Source of the DNA: an uncultured Planctomycetaceae bacterium
GTDB lineage: Bacteria; Planctomycetota; Planctomycetia; Planctomycetales; Planctomycetaceae
Direction of reading: 5' to 3'
Length of the DNA: 62,591 nucleotides
Assembly: GCA_903921605.1 (NCBI GenBank)
Contig: CAIXQV010000281.1
Location: 1-62,591 of the forward strand
Part shown: positions 19,201 to 28,728 of the stretch, piece by piece
Numbering within the stretch: the stretch's first letter is position 1
Layout: each line of letters starts with the position of its first letter
Position numbers and translations under genes: made by a program
Notes under the pieces: generated by a model
The model's database searches: none
Seen by the model: only the letters and a program-made list of their open reading frames with translations
What the model was told of the DNA's origin: nothing

Positions 19201-22146
19201 ATGTCAGTCTGTAACGATTTTTCTGAAATCAGCGTTCTGATCCCGGGCTATTCGATCGAAGATCTGCCAACAGACCTTCCTGAAGACGGTGCCTCCAGCC
19301 TGCTGAATGCCGTTGCTTGTGCCTGGCATCCTCGACTTCTCAGCCGGTCGACCAGTATCCCTCTGTTTCGCCAGGCGGAATCTCTCTCCGGATATCCTGG
19401 CCGTCGAATCATCCTTGTCCCGTCCGCTTCAGAATCCTGGATGCCTCACGAATGGCGTTCCGTACTGCGGGATCAGGGCCATATCGTGATCGCCAGTTGC
19501 GTAACGCGGGAAGAATGGCTCAGGGCGATCAACGGAGCTCTCGACGATGAATCGCCTGCTGTCTCCCCAGTGACCAGTGAAGCAAAAGCAGATCAGGATC
19601 TCTTGCCACACTTTTTGTCGCTCGGAACAGTCCTGCTTCAAACTCAACTGCTCAGCCGTCGACGCCATCACTTTGTTGATCCCGACAACATTCTGATCGG
19701 TCGCGAAGTTCGACTGGCGGCTGATGCCTTTCTGAATGGTGATTGCCAGACCGCTAAAGCTCATCTTGGCAAGTGCTTCGAACACGTTCGCGAAACTCGC
19801 GAGCGGTTTCACCCCATGAGCTGCTATCTTATTGATATCTGTATCCCCAGTGATGATGAAGCTCCCGAAACAATTATTGATCTGCTGCAATCGCCAACAA
19901 AGCTGAATCTGTTTGCGACGGGCCGTGATCTTGTACGTTGGATCTCCAGAAATTCTCAAATCGCTGACGCTTTATCTTCCGCCCTGAAGAACGAACGTAT
20001 CGGCCTGCTTTCAGGCCACGATCATGAAACTCGAACCTCACTTGGTTCCATGGCGACAACGGTCGCAGACATTGAACGCTGCAGGACGCTCTTCACAAAG
20101 ACACTCGGGCACACACCTCGCCACTGGGCTCGCAGACGATTCGGATTGACCGCTTCGATGCCCGCATTGTTGAGTCATCTGGGTTTTGAATCCGCATTCC
20201 ATGTGGCATTGGATGATGGGCTCTATCCCGATCGTGAGCGCAGTCAGTTTGAATGGCAGGCGCCAGATGGATCCATGATTGCAGCGGCTTCCCGTATTCC
20301 GCTGGCCATCGACAGCGCTGCCGGCTTTTTGAGATTTGCGGACCGCTACAATGAAAGTATGCAGGACGATTCCACAGCGGCTCTCTTCCTCGCTCGACTG
20401 CCCACGCTGAAGTCGCCGTGGATGATAGACCTTCAGATTGCTGCAACCTACGCACCGGTGCTCGGTGAATTCGTCACGATGGATCAACTGTGCCACGTCG
20501 CCGGGGGCACTCGACTTGCCGAACGTCATGATCACTCTGACTATCTCGCTCCGTTCCTGATTCAATCCTCTGTGTTGAAAACCGAGCCGCCAATTTCCGG
20601 CCCGGCGACTTTGCGTCTGTTAAATCAGCGACTGGAGTCGTTGCGGACTGTCCACGGAATTGCCGGACTTATCCGAACGACCGACGGCATGACTGAGTCA
20701 GCCCTGCAGTTGTCGGAGTTGGAATCTGCTATTGCCGATCTTGAACTTCAGCATGTCGATGTGCTTGATGCTTCTCCGGAACGAACGCAGAAACTGCACG
20801 AAACAGCCGCGCAGCTCACAGCACGGCTCCACGAAATCGAAGTCCGACTGCTGTCGGCCGTCCAGCAACGAATCCCCGCAAAGGAGAGTTCCCAGCGTGG
20901 GCTGTTTCTGCTGAACTCACTTCCGTTCGCGCGATACGCGTCGATCTCATGGCCTGAAAACTGGGAACGACCCTCGCAATCCTCTGTTATCGAACTCGCT
21001 CAACGGAACAAAGAGAAAGAGCAGTTGCTGGTGAAGATTCCTCCCGGAGGATTCGCATGGCTGTCCGAATCACCTTCAAGTCAGTCTGCACACCCCCTGA
21101 TGATGGCAGCACGAGGCGAAGCTCCGCTGGCTGAACCACTCATTCTTCGCAATCGGCATTTCGAAGTGACTCTCAGCGATCGCACCGGAGGAATTGCTTC
21201 GGTGACGTGGCACCAGCAACGAGGAAATCGGCTAAGTCAGCAATCCTGTTTTCGCTATGAACGTGAAGTGACTCTTCCGGATGATGGCAGTGGTGAAGTT
21301 CGCAAAGTGTCCTACGCCTTAGCTAACATTGTCAGTCAGCGTGTGGTTGAATCCGGTATGGTTTTTTCCGCCGTTGAGACGATCGGTGAACTCGCCTCTC
21401 CTGTCGATGGGTCGCGGTTGGCGACGGTCATTCAGACAACTTCAGTCGATCGAGTTCAGCCAAGAATTCAAATTCATTTGCGGCTTGAAGACATCAAGAG
21501 CAGCGTGAAAGGTAATCCTTGGCTGACCTACTATGGATGCCGCTTTGCGTGGGATAACGAATCGGCTGTGATCACACGAGCTGTCATGGGGCAAGCGGGC
21601 GGCTTTCGAGCAGAGCGGTTTGAGTCACCGGATTACATCGAAGTGAGCGACCATGATCATCGCTTGATGATTGTGTCTCATGGACGCCCTTATCATCGAC
21701 GATCGGGACCTCGAATGCTGGACAGCCTGCTGATCGTCGAAGGCGAGTCTGCTCGTGAGTTTCAGTTTACCATTGAATTCGACCAGCCATTTCCGCTTCG
21801 CACTGCAGCGGATGCCATGACACCGATTTCTGTGCTGCAGACAACCGGGGCGACGCCCTCAGGAGCAGCCAGTGGATGGATTCTGGGGCTGTCCGCAAAG
21901 AACGTGGAAATTGTGAGCACAGATCACAAACAGGCGACGGAAGATCAATCCGAATGTTTAACCCTGTTGTTGTCGGAGACGGACGGAGTCGCGGTGGACT
22001 GCCTGATCAAAACAGCACGGCGGCCAACGGCAGCGTTTGCGGTGAATGCCGACTTGACTGAAAAATCTTCGCTGGCGATTTCGGATCAGGGAACGATGGT
22101 TTCGTTGACAGCGTTCAGAATCCGCCAGGTGCAATTGATGTTTTGA
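19201..22146 (+). CDS. Large GH38-like (alpha-mannosidase-superfamily) protein, divergent
   Basis: The 981-residue product has two regions that recall glycoside hydrolase family 38. In the middle (about 300-370) RRFGLTASMPALLSHLGF and FEWQAPDGSMIAA resemble the deacetylase-like catalytic fold of GH38. In the second half (about 640-980) NRHFEVTLSDRTGGIASVTW and a long beta-rich stretch resemble the GH38 C-terminal beta-sandwich domains. The usual N-terminal HxHxDxGW motif is not found. The segment where families carry D-P-F-G-H-S reads RRFGLT, so the catalytic Asp seems absent. No signal peptide is apparent. It could be an inactive relative or an enzyme of changed specificity. It stands alone on the plus strand between pilM and the suf operon, and its 3' end faces the DUF59 gene. 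Confidence 0.6.
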   Translation: MSVCNDFSEISVLIPGYSIEDLPTDLPEDGASSLLNAVACAWHPRLLSRSTSIPLFRQAESLSGYPGRRIILVPSASESWMPHEWRSVLRDQGHIVIASCVTREEWLRAINGALDDESPAVSPVTSEAKADQDLLPHFLSLGTVLLQTQLLSRRRHHFVDPDNILIGREVRLAADAFLNGDCQTAKAHLGKCFEHVRETRERFHPMSCYLIDICIPSDDEAPETIIDLLQSPTKLNLFATGRDLVRWISRNSQIADALSSALKNERIGLLSGHDHETRTSLGSMATTVADIERCRTLFTKTLGHTPRHWARRRFGLTASMPALLSHLGFESAFHVALDDGLYPDRERSQFEWQAPDGSMIAAASRIPLAIDSAAGFLRFADRYNESMQDDSTAALFLARLPTLKSPWMIDLQIAATYAPVLGEFVTMDQLCHVAGGTRLAERHDHSDYLAPFLIQSSVLKTEPPISGPATLRLLNQRLESLRTVHGIAGLIRTTDGMTESALQLSELESAIADLELQHVDVLDASPERTQKLHETAAQLTARLHEIEVRLLSAVQQRIPAKESSQRGLFLLNSLPFARYASISWPENWERPSQSSVIELAQRNKEKEQLLVKIPPGGFAWLSESPSSQSAHPLMMAARGEAPLAEPLILRNRHFEVTLSDRTGGIASVTWHQQRGNRLSQQSCFRYEREVTLPDDGSGEVRKVSYALANIVSQRVVESGMVFSAVETIGELASPVDGSRLATVIQTTSVDRVQPRIQIHLRLEDIKSSVKGNPWLTYYGCRFAWDNESAVITRAVMGQAGGFRAERFESPDYIEVSDHDHRLMIVSHGRPYHRRSGPRMLDSLLIVEGESAREFQFTIEFDQPFPLRTAADAMTPISVLQTTGATPSGAASGWILGLSAKNVEIVSTDHKQATEDQSECLTLLLSETDGVAVDCLIKTARRPTAAFAVNADLTEKSSLAISDQGTMVSLTAFRIRQVQLMF

Positions 22147-22193
22147 TTGGCCATGAGTTGTTCGACAACTCTGTACTCGGAACGTCGCGTGCC

Positions 22194-22493
22194 TTAAAAG
22201 ATCCCGAGCATGTCTTTGGCGTCATCCGTCATGCGGTCCGGTGTCCATGGCGGCGACAGCGTGATGGTGATGGTCGCTTCGTCGACATCGTCAAGTCGCT
22301 CCAAAGCCATCTTTGCCTGCTGGACGATCTGCGGACCAGCAGGACACGCCGGGCTGGTTAACGTCATCTGCACCGCGACCTTGCGTTCTGTCTGATCAAC
22401 GGAGTAAATGAGCCCGAGATCGACTATGTTGACCATCAATTCCGGGTCAATAACCTGCTTGAGGGCTTCGATAAGTTCGGTATCAGTGGCCAT
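22194..22493 (-). CDS. DUF59 / MIP18-family Fe-S assembly protein (SufT/PaaD-like)
   Basis: From the ATG at 22493 the product has 99 residues and reads as one DUF59 domain. It has ALKQVIDPELMVNIVDLGLIY and then TLTSPACPAGPQI, including the conserved Cys of the family, and ends with ITLSPPWTPDRMTDDAKDMLG. The longer frame to 22574 adds a basic stretch not seen in the family. DUF59 proteins help deliver Fe-S clusters to target proteins. It is the last gene of the suf cluster on this strand, 65 bp after the Rieske gene, which supports that role. Confidence 0.92.
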   Translation of the reverse strand: MATDTELIEALKQVIDPELMVNIVDLGLIYSVDQTERKVAVQMTLTSPACPAGPQIVQQAKMALERLDDVDEATITITLSPPWTPDRMTDDAKDMLGIF

Positions 22494-22558
22494 GGTGCTT
22501 CGCAATTTTAAATGTCGAACCTGGAATAAAGAAGTTGAACACTGAATCAGCCAATGAC

Positions 22559-22858
22559 TTAACGTCCGGCCCAAACCGCCCCGTCACGGATCTCTGTCTT
22601 AAACACACGAATGGCTTCCGTTGCTGGCATGCACAACGCCTTGCCCGACCTTAGATCAAATCGAGCCGCATGACGCGGGCAGACAATGGAGCAGTCTTGT
22701 ATTGGGCCATTCGTGAGAGGCTGCCCATCATGGGAACACACATCTTCGATGACAAAGTATTCATCCTGAATTCGAATGACCAACGCAGGAATGTCGTCGA
22801 CATAGACTGTTTTGCGGTCTCCGGACTTTAACTCGTCTGTTCCAATCACCCGTTCCAT
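22559..22858 (-). CDS. Rieske-type [2Fe-2S] ferredoxin
   Basis: The 99-residue protein carries the Rieske cluster ligands as CSHDG (near 41) and CPRHAARFD (near 60), i.e. Cys-x-His and Cys-x2-His, with the usual FVIEDVCSHDG start strand. It is of the small soluble ferredoxin type that supplies electrons to oxygenases. In suf operons such a gene is often found downstream of sufD, and a role in cluster assembly or as an electron donor is likely. It sits 76 bp after sufD and 65 bp before the DUF59 gene. Confidence 0.93.
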   Translation of the reverse strand: MERVIGTDELKSGDRKTVYVDDIPALVIRIQDEYFVIEDVCSHDGQPLTNGPIQDCSIVCPRHAARFDLRSGKALCMPATEAIRVFKTEIRDGAVWAGR

Positions 22859-22934
22859 GAATCACATTCTGCTTTGAAGATTAAACTGCTTCTGCCGGAA
22901 ATCACGCCGCCAATAGACATTCACATCATCGTAT

Positions 22935-24266
22935 TCAAACGGCAATAGACTCGATTCCCAGTTTACCTTGAACGGTTCGGCTCAACGTTTCACGAACGAT
23001 CTCGACCGGGATACGATCGTAAACCTTCTGGAAAAAGCCTTCTACGATCATGTGCATGGCTTCGTGTCGATGAATCCCGCGGCTCATGCAGTAGAAGATC
23101 TGCTCTTTGTCGACTCGACCAGTCGTTGCACCGTGAGTGCATTTGACATCGTCCGCCTCAATTTCGAGGCCTGGAATGGAATCACATCGAGCGTCATCGC
23201 TCAACATCAACGCGTCGCTTCGCTGATATCCGTCGGTCTGTTGAGCAGCTGGATCAACCTTGATCATGCCACGCCAGATGACACGAGCTTCATCCCGCAA
23301 AACTTCCTTGTAAAGCAGATCGCTGTGAGTGCCCTGAGCTTTGTGATGCTGCTGAGTGTAATAGCTGATTTTCTGACGATCGCTGACGAAGGTCACGCCG
23401 TTTACTTCCGCCGTTGCGGCTCGACCATTCAGGTTAATATCCTGATGGATGTGAGCAAGCTTGCTGCCCAGACCGACTACGGTCCACTGCAGGGAAGCAT
23501 TGCTGTCGACGCAACCTGCCTGATGGGCAAAGTGCCATGACTTCTGATTCCAGTTCTGCAACTGAACATAACGTAGATTTGCGTCTCGGCCGACAATGAG
23601 TTCCACGCAGCCCACATGCAAGCCTGCGATGTCATCATTTGCGGAGGTCGTTTCTTCCAGCAAAGTTGCTCGCGCGCCGTCTTCGAGGATGATCAGCGTG
23701 TGACTAAAATCCGCGACGCCATCTCGACTATGAGCGATTAAGCTGTGTAGTGGCAATGCGACTTCGACGTTGCGAGGAACATAGAGCAACGTTCCGCCAG
23801 TCCAGAATGCTGCATGCCAGGCCGAGAAACGATCCGCGTCGGTCTGCACGGCCTTTTTCATGAAGTACGGCTCAAGCAGTTCGCGATGAGTGGTCATCAA
23901 TCCCTGAAGTTCACCGAACAGAACTCCCTGAGCACGAATCTGATCTGAGACGGTTGCCTGAGTGACCTGGCCGTTCACATGCGCGACGGATCCACCGAAC
24001 TCTGTCTTGTCACTCAGCAGTGTGGAAATCGAAGAGGAATCAACTGTTCCGGCAGACGGCCGAAACTTCCCTGCGTTGAAGACACGGAGATCGACTCGCT
24101 TAAACTCTTCAGGATCGAGTTCACTCTGAAGCAGGTTCTGGTACTGATCAAACGCTGCACGACGAGCGTCTGTTATCCAGGACGGTTCACTGCGAGTGGC
24201 GAGGAACTGTTCGAAGACCTCAGAGGAGAAGCCAGTGCGAGAAATATCGATGGTTGTGGATGACAT
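22935..24266 (-). CDS. sufD: Fe-S cluster assembly scaffold subunit SufD
   Basis: The 443-residue product is a full SufBD-family protein. The N-terminal helical part has PSWITDARRAAFDQYQNL. The beta-helix core has YVPRNVEVALPLHSLI, IILEDGARATLLEETTS and LHVGCVELIVGRDANLRYVQLQNW. The C-terminal helical region has KCTHGATTGRVDKEQIFYCMSRG and HEAMHMIVEGFF. SufD pairs with SufB and binds the SufC ATPase in the cytoplasmic SufBC2D scaffold. It is separated from sufB by a toxin-antitoxin pair, with only 16 bp to the toxin stop, so it is probably still in the same transcript. Confidence 0.95.
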   Translation of the reverse strand: MSSTTIDISRTGFSSEVFEQFLATRSEPSWITDARRAAFDQYQNLLQSELDPEEFKRVDLRVFNAGKFRPSAGTVDSSSISTLLSDKTEFGGSVAHVNGQVTQATVSDQIRAQGVLFGELQGLMTTHRELLEPYFMKKAVQTDADRFSAWHAAFWTGGTLLYVPRNVEVALPLHSLIAHSRDGVADFSHTLIILEDGARATLLEETTSANDDIAGLHVGCVELIVGRDANLRYVQLQNWNQKSWHFAHQAGCVDSNASLQWTVVGLGSKLAHIHQDINLNGRAATAEVNGVTFVSDRQKISYYTQQHHKAQGTHSDLLYKEVLRDEARVIWRGMIKVDPAAQQTDGYQRSDALMLSDDARCDSIPGLEIEADDVKCTHGATTGRVDKEQIFYCMSRGIHRHEAMHMIVEGFFQKVYDRIPVEIVRETLSRTVQGKLGIESIAV

Positions 24267-24282
24267 GTTTAACTCTCAAAAC

Positions 24283-24621
24283 TCAATTGAATTCTTTGGG
24301 CAAGTCTTCAGGTCTGATTGCTTGCTGTGAAGTCCTTAGCAATCGCAATACTACGACCGTGTCGCCAGAGGTACAAAATACAGCACGATAGCTACCTTTT
24401 TGCCCTTTCCCCATGAGTGCCTCTCGAATGACATACTTCAGTCCGTGCAGTTCAGACGAAAGACCATGGCTGTCGGGTTGAAATGCGATCTCCTGCAGCT
24501 GCCGCCGAATAACAGCTTCCCATTCTATCGCCTCATCGATCGAATGGTTGTCGGCCCACCAGACTGCGTTTCTCAGAATGTCTTCTTCTGCGGAGTCTGA
24601 GAGCCTAACGGAGCGATTCAT
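24283..24621 (-). CDS. RelE/ParE-family toxin
   Basis: The 112-residue protein has the ParE/RelE fold signature. The N-terminal helices contain AEEDILRNAVWWADNH and WEAVIRRQLQEIAFQP. The beta-sheet with GLKYVIREALMGKGQKGSYR and VFCTSGDTVVVLRLLRTSQQ follows. Toxins of this superfamily either cut mRNA on the ribosome or poison gyrase; which applies here cannot be told. Its start overlaps the end of the antitoxin gene by 17 bases, the usual antitoxin-first arrangement. It lies between sufB and sufD. Confidence 0.85.
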   Translation of the reverse strand: MNRSVRLSDSAEEDILRNAVWWADNHSIDEAIEWEAVIRRQLQEIAFQPDSHGLSSELHGLKYVIREALMGKGQKGSYRAVFCTSGDTVVVLRLLRTSQQAIRPEDLPKEFN

Positions 24622-24880
24622 TATCCTTCCTCAGCAGCAGTGCGTTGCGAATTCTGTCCATCGCTTCGTCAAGCGGAATGGTTCGCCCAGCCTCCATATC
24701 TGCAATGCCCTCACGAATCAGCTCCACGTTTCTCTGATGTTCTAATGCGGTCATTGCAGCCACAAACATTGACCGCTGAACAATCACAAAATCGTCATCA
24801 ATTCCCGGAACATCGACGACAACAGCTTCTCCTTTTGCTGCCATCAGGGCTTTAGCCACTTCTTCGCTGAGTTTCACCAT
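24605..24880 (-). CDS. Antitoxin partner of the RelE/ParE toxin
   Basis: The 91-residue product (ATG at 24880; a longer frame begins at 24901) has a short N-terminal beta/alpha part (VKLSEEVAKALMAAKGEAVVVDVPG), resembling prevent-host-death type antitoxins. A long helix and a toxin-wrapping tail ending in GIADMEAGRTIPLDEAMDRIRNALL follow. The 3' end overlaps the toxin start, so translation is likely coupled. Identification rests on the partner gene and overall layout more than on a named motif. Confidence 0.78.
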   Translation of the reverse strand: MVKLSEEVAKALMAAKGEAVVVDVPGIDDDFVIVQRSMFVAAMTALEHQRNVELIREGIADMEAGRTIPLDEAMDRIRNALLLRKDNESLR

Positions 24881-24919
24881 GGCGATTTCTCCGCAATACA
24901 TCAGTTGATCAGCAGCGAA

Positions 24920-26335
24920 CTAACCAACCGAGCCTTCCATCTGCAACTCGATCAGTCGATTCAGTTCCACCGCATATTCCATCGGCAGTTCTTTCACGAG
25001 CGGCTCGATGAAGCCAGTCACGATCATGGCCGAAGCTTCTGCTTCCGACAGGCCACGGCTCATCAGATAGAACAACTGTTCTTCAGCAATCTTCGAAACA
25101 CTGGCTTCGTGCTCAATCGCTACGTTTTCTTCTTCAACTTCGATGTACGGATACGTATCACTTCGGCTGGCGGGATCCAGAATCAAGGCGTCACAGACAA
25201 CATTCGAGCGACAATTCACAGCGTCCTTGTGAACCTTCACAAGGCCACGGTAGCTGGATCGCCCGCCACTCTTGGAAATGCTCTTGCTGATGATGCGGCT
25301 GGAGGTATTCGGAGCACAGTGAACCATCTTGGCTCCGGCATCCTGGTGCTGACCTTCACCCGCGAACGCAATCGACAGAGTTTCCCCGCGAGCTCCCGGC
25401 TCCATCAACCAGATCGCCGGATACTTCATGGTCAACTTGGAGCCGAGATTCCCATCGATCCATTCCATCAATGAGTCGCCGTACGCCATCGCTCGTTTGG
25501 TCACGAGGTTATAAACGTTGCTGGACCAGTTCTGGATCGTGGTATAGCGACAACGTGCCCCACGTTTCACAATGATTTCAACAACTGCGGAATGCAGACT
25601 GTTGCTGCTGTAGGTCGGAGCTGTACAACCTTCAACGTAGTGAATCGCGGCCCCTTCGTCGACGATGATCAAGGTTCGCTCAAACTGACCCATGTTCTGG
25701 CTGTTGATGCGGAAATAGGCCTGAAGTGGAAACTCGATCTTTACGCCCTTCGGAACGTAAATGAATGATCCGCCAGACCAGACGGCAGAGTTCAAAGCAG
25801 CGAACTTGTTATCCCCAGGAGGAATTACGGTCCCAAAGTATTCACGGAACAGTTCCGGATGATCTCGCAGAGCAGAGTCAGTGTCTGTGAATATCACGCC
25901 CTGCTTTGACAGGTCTTCCTGAAGGCTTCCGTAGACCACTTCAGAGTCGTACTGCGCTTTAACACCGGACAGATACTTCTTTTCTGCCTCAGGAATCCCC
26001 AGTCGATCGTAGGTTCGCCGAATCTCTTCCGGGACATCTTCCCATGAAGTCTCCTGCTCATTAGCAGCCTTCATATAGTAGAAGATGTCCTGAAAGTTCA
26101 GGTCCGTCATATCTCCGCCCCAGTTTGGCATTGGGCGAGATTCGAAGATGGCCAGAGATTCCAAGCGGAATTCGGTCATCCACGCTGGCTCATTTTTCAG
26201 CTCGGAAATCTGACGCACAATCTGCGCATCCAGGCCTTTTCGGCTCTTGAAAGCATAGTTGTCCATCGAATCATGGAAGCCGTATTTGTACGACCCAAAT
26301 TCCACATCGTTCTTGACCGGAGTATCAGTTGACAT
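24920..26335 (-). CDS. sufB: Fe-S cluster assembly scaffold subunit SufB
   Basis: The 471-residue product is a canonical SufB. The N-terminal region has [18 protein letters not shown] and [12 protein letters not shown]. The core has [41 protein letters not shown] and [20 protein letters not shown]. The C-terminal region has [38 protein letters not shown] and a final [19 protein letters not shown]. It forms the scaffold with SufD and SufC on which new Fe-S clusters are built. It follows sufC with a gap of about 90 bp on the same strand. Confidence 0.97.
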   Translation of the reverse strand: MSTDTPVKNDVEFGSYKYGFHDSMDNYAFKSRKGLDAQIVRQISELKNEPAWMTEFRLESLAIFESRPMPNWGGDMTDLNFQDIFYYMKAANEQETSWEDVPEEIRRTYDRLGIPEAEKKYLSGVKAQYDSEVVYGSLQEDLSKQGVIFTDTDSALRDHPELFREYFGTVIPPGDNKFAALNSAVWSGGSFIYVPKGVKIEFPLQAYFRINSQNMGQFERTLIIVDEGAAIHYVEGCTAPTYSSNSLHSAVVEIIVKRGARCRYTTIQNWSSNVYNLVTKRAMAYGDSLMEWIDGNLGSKLTMKYPAIWLMEPGARGETLSIAFAGEGQHQDAGAKMVHCAPNTSSRIISKSISKSGGRSSYRGLVKVHKDAVNCRSNVVCDALILDPASRSDTYPYIEVEEENVAIEHEASVSKIAEEQLFYLMSRGLSEAEASAMIVTGFIEPLVKELPMEYAVELNRLIELQMEGSVG

Positions 26336-26426
26336 GTGATCTACTCACTTTATTTTGTTGGAGGATTCACGTGCAGACCAGGATGAACTTCAATGGTCCA
26401 CAATCAGTCGAACATCAGAGCGAATA

Positions 26427-27239
26427 TCAGACAGCAGCAGCAGCTTCAGCCTTGGCATTTTCAGCGGCCGCTTCCGGATGGCGAGCACGAACCGTCGCGT
26501 ATCCGTTGGCATGCAATTCATTCGCAAGCGACGCATCGCCAGTCTCAACAATTCGGCCACCCAGCATAACATGGGTAAACTGTGGTGGATTGAATTCGAG
26601 CAATCGCTCGTGGTGCGTAATGATCAGCACGCCCATCTGCGGACCGGAGAGCTTTGCCAATCCTTCGCTGACCACGCGGACAGCATCACTGTCGAGACCG
26701 CTGTCTGTTTCATCAAGGATTGCAAATCGCGGCTGCAACATGGCAAGCTGCAAAATCTCCATGCGTTTCTTTTCGCCGCCAGAGAATCCGTCGTTCAGGT
26801 ATCGGCGAGCAAACTCCGGGTCCATTCCCAGTTCATTCATTCGCTCGCGGATTTCCTTGCGGAACTCACGCATCCCGATCAGGCCTTCGCCTTCCTTACG
26901 ATCAGGATTGCGGATGTTCGAAACAGCATGACGCAGGAAGTCGGCGACCTTCACTCCCGGAATGACCACCGGATACTGAAACGCCAGAAACATTCCTAGA
27001 CGAGCACGCTCATCAGCTTCCATCTCCGTGACATTGACTCCGTCGATCTCGATCGAGCCGACAGTCACGGTGTAATTCGGATGCCCGGCCAGGGCATAAG
27101 CGAGCGTACTCTTGCCTGATCCATTCGGACCCATCAAGGCGTGAACTTCGCCCTGACGAATCTCCATATTGACGCCCTTCAGAATCGGCGTCTCACCCAC
27201 ATTGACATGCAGATTGGAAATCTTCAACACAGCACTCAT
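26427..27239 (-). CDS. sufC: Fe-S assembly ATPase SufC
   Basis: From the ATG at 27239 the product has about 270 residues with all ABC-ATPase motifs. Walker A is MGPNGSGKSTLAYALAG, the signature is FSGGEKKRMEILQLAML, Walker B with the D-loop is FAILDETDSGLDSDAVRVV, and the His switch is IITHHERLL. The SufC-specific VTEMEADERARLGMFLAFQ segment is present. An Ala/Glu-rich tail (PEAAAENAKAEAAAAV) extends past the usual end. SufC binds SufB and SufD in the cytoplasm and powers conformational change in the scaffold. Confidence 0.96.
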   Translation of the reverse strand: MSAVLKISNLHVNVGETPILKGVNMEIRQGEVHALMGPNGSGKSTLAYALAGHPNYTVTVGSIEIDGVNVTEMEADERARLGMFLAFQYPVVIPGVKVADFLRHAVSNIRNPDRKEGEGLIGMREFRKEIRERMNELGMDPEFARRYLNDGFSGGEKKRMEILQLAMLQPRFAILDETDSGLDSDAVRVVSEGLAKLSGPQMGVLIITHHERLLEFNPPQFTHVMLGGRIVETGDASLANELHANGYATVRARHPEAAAENAKAEAAAAV

Positions 27240-27386
27240 CGCAACCACACTTCCTCAAATGTGCACAGCACCAGGTCAGGAAATGACCCAAGTGCTGACA
27301 TTAACAATCTGGAATTCAGTCAGCTTGATTCAATTACTTATCCGGCAGTGGCAGTGCCGGGATTGCTACTCGTTATCGTGCAGCAA

Positions 27387-27923
27387 TCAAACATTCAAAG
27401 CGGAGTAACCCGAGTGATGCGGAACTGGCAGAGCCATTTCACCACGAGTCACTTTGCGAGCCTTGATCTTGTCCTGAATCCGCATTAGCCCTTCAAGAAG
27501 AGCTTCCGGACGCGGAGGACACCCGGGAACATAAACGTCAACCGGGACAACAAGATCAACACCTTTAACCACATGATAACCGTGCTTGAAATAAGGCCCG
27601 CCACCTACAGTGCAGGCACCCATTGCAATCACGTATTTCGGATCCGGCATCTGTTCGTACAGGCGTCGAACACGACTTGCCATCTTGAACGTCACAGTCC
27701 CGGCAACAATCATCAAGTCGGCCTGTCGAGGAGTTGCACGGAACGCCCCCGCACCAAACCTATCGAGATCGTACTTGCTGGCCCCTGCAGCCATCATCTC
27801 AATCGCACAACAGGCAAGCCCGAACGTCATCGGCCAGATGCTGGACTGCTGGCCCCAATTCATGGCCTGCTCCATCGTCGTGGTGATCACGTTCTCTTCG
27901 AATCGACCTTCAATCCATGTCAT
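27387..27923 (-). CDS. nuoB: NADH-quinone oxidoreductase subunit B
   Basis: The ATG at 27923 gives a 178-residue protein of normal NuoB length; the frame is open to 28091 but the extra part is Arg/Trp-rich and not conserved-looking. Ligands for the N2 [4Fe-4S] cluster are visible in [29 protein letters not shown] and [13 protein letters not shown]. NuoB sits at the quinone-side junction of complex I and carries its terminal cluster. No other nuo gene is next to it; it lies between sufR and sufC. This is unusual and means either a solitary nuoB copy or a nuo set split across the genome. Confidence 0.95.
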   Translation of the reverse strand: MTWIEGRFEENVITTTMEQAMNWGQQSSIWPMTFGLACCAIEMMAAGASKYDLDRFGAGAFRATPRQADLMIVAGTVTFKMASRVRRLYEQMPDPKYVIAMGACTVGGGPYFKHGYHVVKGVDLVVPVDVYVPGCPPRPEALLEGLMRIQDKIKARKVTRGEMALPVPHHSGYSALNV

Positions 27924-28017
27924 GACGCTCAAACCTCTTGCGAGAACATCTATTAACTGAAAAGCACTGACTGAATCCCGCGACTGCCACATCGCCGGAA
28001 GTGCAGTCGGCACTCTA

Positions 28018-28728
28018 TCAGCACGCCTCTGTCTTGCAATCGCCCCCGGAAGTTTCCAGGGACTGAACACCCACACTGCCCGCAGCCACACCCAACAAAT
28101 CTGAACCGCCCATCACCTGGAATTCGCAACAGCCCTGCCCGTCTCTGCAGCGTGAGCGAAATTCAACCGGAGCCCCCAATACTTGCTGCAAAACCTCCCG
28201 CTCCACCTGACAAATCGCCTCGTCGACGTCCGCCAGCATCGGAAACGGGCAGGATGTTTCCCGCAGTATTCGCAGCCCCCCAGAATGATCACTCTCTATA
28301 TTGAAGCCGCTGGACTTCATTTCGCTGGCGAGCTGATCCAGCCGCTCGTCAACCGAGTCACATCCGACCAGTTGCGTCCGAAACCGCTCAGCCAGTGAAT
28401 TCCGAACTTGCCCCAAAAGCGAAGTACGGACAGTCTGGTCCTCATAGCCAGTGATTACTTTCCACAAAACTACTGCAAGTTCGCGGTAGTTTTCGCCCAG
28501 CTCGTGCATTCCCTCTGCCGTCACTCGGTAAACCAGACGGGGACGGCCTCGGCTTTGACCCTGAAGATCTGAAGAAATCAACCCTGACCCTTCAAGTCGA
28601 GCAATTCGCTGACGAATCGCCGTCCTTGTGACACCCAGGACATCGCACAGCGCCTGAATGTCCCCACCAGCGGACTGGTGAAGATGCTCAAGAATCTCAC
28701 GATCGCGTGCATCAAGGGGGGAAGACAT
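28018..28728 (-). CDS. sufR: SufR-like Fe-S-sensing transcriptional regulator
   Basis: The product (ATG at 28728) starts with a winged helix-turn-helix ([20 protein letters not shown], then [19 protein letters not shown], and the wing [10 protein letters not shown]). It ends with a Cys-bearing sensor region: [18 protein letters not shown] gives Cys-x12-Cys, followed by [11 protein letters not shown]. This matches SufR, which represses suf genes when it holds an Fe-S cluster. Position at the head of the suf locus, on the same strand, supports autoregulation together with the downstream genes. A frame extension of eight codons upstream exists but adds nothing typical. Confidence 0.9.
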   Translation of the reverse strand: MSSPLDARDREILEHLHQSAGGDIQALCDVLGVTRTAIRQRIARLEGSGLISSDLQGQSRGRPRLVYRVTAEGMHELGENYRELAVVLWKVITGYEDQTVRTSLLGQVRNSLAERFRTQLVGCDSVDERLDQLASEMKSSGFNIESDHSGGLRILRETSCPFPMLADVDEAICQVEREVLQQVLGAPVEFRSRCRDGQGCCEFQVMGGSDLLGVAAGSVGVQSLETSGGDCKTEAC

